Assembly (NCBI GenBank): GCA_014138095.1
Contig: JACGXE010000014.1
Location: forward strand, 1 to 64,000
Direction: 5' to 3'
Source of the DNA: Ochrobactrum sp. RH2CCR150
GTDB lineage: Bacteria; Pseudomonadota; Alphaproteobacteria; Rhizobiales; Rhizobiaceae
Length of the DNA stretch: 64,000 nt
The translations under genes were made by a program, and so were the position numbers. Numbering within the stretch: position 1 is the first letter of the stretch; every line of letters starts with the position of its first letter. The notes under the pieces are model-generated. The model was not told the DNA's origin. It worked only from the letters and a program-made list of their open reading frames with translations, and did not search any database. Shown here piece after piece: positions 60,802 to 64,000 of this stretch.

Positions 60802-61947
60802 TTAAACTCCCCTTGGCTTTTGCTCATTACGCTCAATTAGTTCTGAAATAGTGCCTAAGCCCAGCTGCGCCATAGCGTTGATCAATTCTGTGCGGAGCAA
60901 CTCAGCCATCTGATCTGGTCCCTCAGTCACGCCAAGTGCTGCAACGGCGTAAAGAAATGGACGGCCGACAAAGACATAATCGGCACCGTGGTTAAGAGCG
61001 ACAATAACGTCCGTCCCCGAGCGGATGCCGCCGTCCATCAACACCGGGAAGTTTAGCCCCACAGAATCCCGAATAGCTGACAAAGCAGTCAATGGCGCGG
61101 GGGCGGCCTCGAACTGTCGTCCTCCATGACTGGAAACAATGAGGGCATCCGCCCCGGAATCAACAATTCGTCTGGCATCCAGCGGATTCAAGACGCCTTT
61201 CACGACCAATATTCCTTTCCAACGCCGCCGCAGGTCGCTTAGAATTGCCCAGTTGAGCCTGCCCGAAGTTTGGCGGGTCATCAAACGTGCCAGCGATGTG
61301 CCAGACTGTGAACCCGCTGAATAATTTGCGAAATTGGCCACTTTCGGAGATCCCGCGCGTAACGTTGCAAAACACCACGTAGGATGGGTTGCGAAGCTAA
61401 GGATGCTTGCCGGGCTTGGACGTAGTGGTAACGTAAAGCCATTCGCCAGGTCCCGCAGTCGTCTGCCGGGGGCGGGTATGTCAACTGTAACGACAAGTTT
61501 TCTGATACCCGCAGCTTCCGCACGGTCGACCAGATTGTCCACGATGGATTGATCTTCACCCACATAGAGCTGGAACCATGCGTCCGGATTAACTTTAACG
61601 ATATCCTCGATAGTGGTCGATGCGGCTGTAGACAATATATAAGGAATGTCCAGACGATAGGCTGTCTGTGCTAAGGCGATATCTGTCTTCGGCCATACAA
61701 GATCGGCGAGACCTATCGGCGGAATACCAAAAGGCAATGACTGTTGTGTGCCGAAAAGACTGCAGCTCGTGTCAAATTGGGTGTGGCCCCTTAGTACCCT
61801 CGGTACCAGCTCAATGTCATTGAATGCAGCTTCTGCACGGCGCAGTGCATTCTCCCGCCCCGCGCCACCATCAATAAAGTCAAAAGCCATACGGGGAAGA
61901 CGCCGTTTGGCAGCCTGACGTGTTTGTGAAACGCTGATAAGAGCCAT
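60802..61947 (-). CDS. FMN-dependent alpha-hydroxyacid dehydrogenase (LldD/MdlB-like)
   Basis: FMN enzyme of 381 residues oxidising an L-2-hydroxyacid (lactate, glycolate, mandelate or similar) to the 2-oxoacid. It has the family start (QAAKRRLPRMAFDFIDGGAGRENALRRAE), FGIPPIGLADLVWP, the FMN-site LVVTVDIPAPGRRLRDL and LVVKGVLNPLDAR, and the active-site ALIVSSHGGRQFEAAP with catalytic His and Arg, then VLMDGGIRSGTDV. Four bases separate it from the tctA-like stop, so enzyme and transporter are one operon, and the substrate is probably the carboxylate imported by TctABC. Confidence 0.9.
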   Translation of the reverse strand: MALISVSQTRQAAKRRLPRMAFDFIDGGAGRENALRRAEAAFNDIELVPRVLRGHTQFDTSCSLFGTQQSLPFGIPPIGLADLVWPKTDIALAQTAYRLDIPYILSTAASTTIEDIVKVNPDAWFQLYVGEDQSIVDNLVDRAEAAGIRKLVVTVDIPAPGRRLRDLANGFTLPLRPSPASILSFATHPTWCFATLRAGSPKVANFANYSAGSQSGTSLARLMTRQTSGRLNWAILSDLRRRWKGILVVKGVLNPLDARRIVDSGADALIVSSHGGRQFEAAPAPLTALSAIRDSVGLNFPVLMDGGIRSGTDVIVALNHGADYVFVGRPFLYAVAALGVTEGPDQMAELLRTELINAMAQLGLGTISELIERNEQKPRGV

Positions 61948-61951
61948 TGCA

Positions 61952-63454
61952 TCAAACTTCTTCTACGCGTGTCAATCGGCTACGTCTCCACATTGCGATG
62001 AGTGCCGGAATGGCAATCATTGCAATCCCGACTGTCATGACACTTCCGACCAGCCAGTTCGAAAAGAAGATTGAAAGCGACCCTTGCGAGATCATCAAAG
62101 ACTGGCGAAAGGCATCCTCAGCCTTTTGCCCGAGCACCATTGCAAGCACAAATGGAGCAATGGGATAGTCCAGTTTTTTGAAAAGATAACCAACGACGCC
62201 GAATATAACCAGCAACACCATATCAAACGACGCACTGGCCACTGTGTAGGCGCCGATCAAACACACGAACATAATCAACGGGGCTACGATGGCGAAGCGA
62301 ACGCGCAAAATGATTGCAAAAAACGGGACCGTTGCAAGCGCAAAGATGACACCAATGACATTGCCAAGATACATTGAGGCAATCAAACCCCATACGAAAT
62401 CCGTATTTTGAACGAACAGCATCGGACCTGGATTGAGCCCCCAGATCAAAAGCCCTCCCATCATAACGGCAGCCGTCGCAGAGCCGGGAATGCCCAGCGC
62501 CAGCATCGGCAATATTGCCGAAGAACCGGCTGCGTGATCAGCCGTTTCGGGAGCAATGATACCCTCAGGAATCCCGGTTCCAAATTTCTTCTTGCTGGAG
62601 CGTTGCGCAACGCCATAACTCATAAAGGAAGCAGCAGTTGGCCCTCCTGGTGTGATCCCCATCCAGCAGCCAATGACGAGAGACCGCAGATATGTCGCCC
62701 AGTATCGCGGCAACGTCGCGATTGTTTTAAAAACACGGCGGATTTCCAGCTTCGACCTTACGGAATCGAACTTCAGGTCTTCTTCCATCGTAAGCAACAG
62801 TTCTCCGATGCCGAAAAGACCTATAACTGCGACGAGAAAGCTGATGCCGCGCAATAATTCGGAAAAGCCGTAAGTCAGTCGCACTTCACCTGAAACCGTG
62901 TCCATACCCACTGATGTGAGTGCGAATCCCAGCGCAATTACCGCCGCACTTTTCAGCATCGAACCGGAACCGAACCCTATAAAGCAGGAAAATGCGAGGA
63001 AATAGACGGCGAAATACTCTGCCGGTGAAAAGCTGAGGGCGAAGGAAGCGATCCAGCTCGATAGAACAGTGATCAGCGCCACCCCGAACAACGCGCCAAT
63101 ACCTGCGGAAGAGAATGCATAGGTTAATGCTTCAGTAGTCTCACCGCGTTTGGCCATGGGATGACCATCGAATGTGGTTGCCACAGATGATGGTTCACCG
63201 GGAATATTGAACAGGATCGATGTGGTCGATCCACCAAAAAGCGCACCCCAATACATGCTGGTTAGCAGTATGATGGCCGAGACGGGTTCCATCGAGAATG
63301 TCAAAGGCAACAATAGCGTCACACCATTGGGTGCACCCAATCCCGGTAGAACACCAACAAGTAGCCCCATCATCACGCCTGCGATCATCAAGAATATATG
63401 ATAACCGCTTACCGCGATAGAAAAGCCGTGAATAAGGTTTTCGAGGTTTTCCAT
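61952..63454 (-). CDS. tctA: Tripartite tricarboxylate transporter, large permease (TctA)
   Basis: Large membrane subunit, 500 residues, about eleven or twelve hydrophobic segments. ATG at 63452-63454 has GAGGTGG upstream; the frame extends 11 codons further. Family signatures: LLVGVLPGLGAPNGVTLLLPLTF (core GVLPGLGAPNGVTLLLP), YWGALFGGSTTSILFNIPGEPSSVATTFDGHPMAKRG (core GGSTTSILFNIPGEP), and ALGIPGSATAAVMMGGL. Acts with TctB (next gene upstream) and a periplasmic TctC, which is probably encoded beyond the window. Confidence 0.94.
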   Translation of the reverse strand: MENLENLIHGFSIAVSGYHIFLMIAGVMMGLLVGVLPGLGAPNGVTLLLPLTFSMEPVSAIILLTSMYWGALFGGSTTSILFNIPGEPSSVATTFDGHPMAKRGETTEALTYAFSSAGIGALFGVALITVLSSWIASFALSFSPAEYFAVYFLAFSCFIGFGSGSMLKSAAVIALGFALTSVGMDTVSGEVRLTYGFSELLRGISFLVAVIGLFGIGELLLTMEEDLKFDSVRSKLEIRRVFKTIATLPRYWATYLRSLVIGCWMGITPGGPTAASFMSYGVAQRSSKKKFGTGIPEGIIAPETADHAAGSSAILPMLALGIPGSATAAVMMGGLLIWGLNPGPMLFVQNTDFVWGLIASMYLGNVIGVIFALATVPFFAIILRVRFAIVAPLIMFVCLIGAYTVASASFDMVLLVIFGVVGYLFKKLDYPIAPFVLAMVLGQKAEDAFRQSLMISQGSLSIFFSNWLVGSVMTVGIAMIAIPALIAMWRRSRLTRVEEV

Positions 63455-63464
63455 TGTTGCCACC

Positions 63465-63980
63465 TCACAACCCGAGAGGGGGCTCAATCGGCCCCTTCAA
63501 CAAAGGGATGCGGAACCAGACTTCAAACATCACATAGAAAAGACCCACTGCAGATATAGCGATCAACAGTGCATTCAGCGTCGTTGCCTTGGCTTGAAAT
63601 CTGATGGTTAGAAACAAATAGATCAGGCCGGCGCAATAGATACCCAGAAGATAGCTTGCGACGACCAGTCCGATAATCGGCAGGAAGAACGAGACAACAT
63701 CGCGTGCGCCATCAAGTGTCAGAAACACTCTGGCTCTATACCGCTCACGTTCGAGGTAGCCTGAGATCGCGATCCCAGTTCCGGCGAGCGCAATGGCCCA
63801 CCCGAGATAAAATGGCACGTAGCCTGAGTCAGGCCCACTGGATGTCCAGCCAAAACCCAAACCAGCAGCGCCATACGCAACGATTACACCTATAGTCATA
63901 AGAAGCGCTGCCACAAACATTTCGGCGGCAAAGCGCGTCAGCAACACCTTCCTGGCATCATCCATATCGGTCTCTCCCAT
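63465..63980 (-). CDS. tctB: Tripartite tricarboxylate transporter, small permease (TctB)
   Basis: Small membrane subunit, 171 residues with four hydrophobic segments (about 18-38, 55-73, 90-110 and 120-155). It has the TctB motif GPDSGYVPFYLGWAIALAGTG, where G-P-D-S/A-G-x-x-P is typical. ATG at 63980, or 63965 (MDDARK) as alternative. Ten bases separate it from tctA. The window ends just upstream, where tctC is expected. Confidence 0.88.
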   Translation of the reverse strand: MGETDMDDARKVLLTRFAAEMFVAALLMTIGVIVAYGAAGLGFGWTSSGPDSGYVPFYLGWAIALAGTGIAISGYLERERYRARVFLTLDGARDVVSFFLPIIGLVVASYLLGIYCAGLIYLFLTIRFQAKATTLNALLIAISAVGLFYVMFEVWFRIPLLKGPIEPPLGL

Positions 63981-64000
63981 TTTCAGCAGACAGCGCGGCC

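Noticed and set aside
1-64000. CRISPR arrays, tRNA, rRNA, prophage or integrase genes
   Set aside because: I saw no regularly spaced repeats, no tRNA-like cloverleaf ending in a conserved T-arm, and no phage or tyrosine-recombinase proteins.

Overview
The window looks like an alphaproteobacterial (Rhizobiales) chromosome segment, most likely Brucella/Ochrobactrum-like or a close relative. The reasons are moderate GC coding DNA, a rhizobial style of NasS-NasT nitrate control, IS6-type transposase relics, and a siderophore gene set resembling the rhizobial vicibactin (vbs) genes. The organism call is inference; there is no rRNA or other taxonomic marker here, and I see no tRNA or CRISPR array.

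Layout. (1) 0.4-17.1 kb: a hydroxamate siderophore island. It holds a TonB-dependent receptor and FhuF-type reductase (+ strand); a minus-strand unit reading sigma factor, GNAT, FhuD-like, FhuB-like, acetoacetyl-CoA reductase; a second minus-strand unit reading NRPS (C-A-T-TE), ornithine N-hydroxylase, phosphopantetheinyl transferase; and, divergent from the NRPS, an IucB/VbsA-like acyltransferase and a PLP enzyme (VbsL-like). Together these could make, export-independently, and re-import a cyclic trihydroxamate built from hydroxyornithine and (R)-3-hydroxybutyrate. No exporter and no FhuC ATPase are present. (2) 17.2-26.3 kb: two divergent PYROXD2-like FAD oxidoreductases followed by a complete Dpp/Opp-type ABC transporter operon. 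(3) 26.4-29.1 kb: a GntR/TauE/DUF1634 operon and a tyrosine-phosphatase-like gene. (4) 29.1-31.2 kb: a gene-poor stretch, a PAS-GGDEF protein and a tiny IS6 transposase relic.

(5) 31.2-35.8 kb: a second siderophore uptake unit (RhtX/FptX-like MFS importer, TonB receptor, divergent AraC regulator). (6) 36.0-41.9 kb: aconitase B, a small unknown gene, and two divergent citrate-synthase-family genes, one carrying an N-terminal MerR-like DNA-binding domain. A second, longer IS6 transposase relic follows at 42.1-42.4 kb, so IS6 debris brackets blocks 5 and 6.

(7) 42.7-54.9 kb: a full assimilatory nitrate locus: nasT, nasS, a leader RNA with two ANTAR-type hexaloop hairpins, nrtABC, nirBD, cynS, nasA and a CysG-like gene whose methyltransferase half is decayed. 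(8) 56.1-60.6 kb: a FecI-FecR pair and a large STN-containing TonB receptor, probably for heme/haemoprotein or another iron source. (9) 60.8-64.0 kb: a TctB-TctA tricarboxylate-type transporter with an FMN-dependent 2-hydroxyacid dehydrogenase.

The main theme is iron: three TonB receptors, two ECF sigma factors, one biosynthetic siderophore pathway and at least two uptake routes, next to iron- and siroheme-demanding nitrate assimilation.
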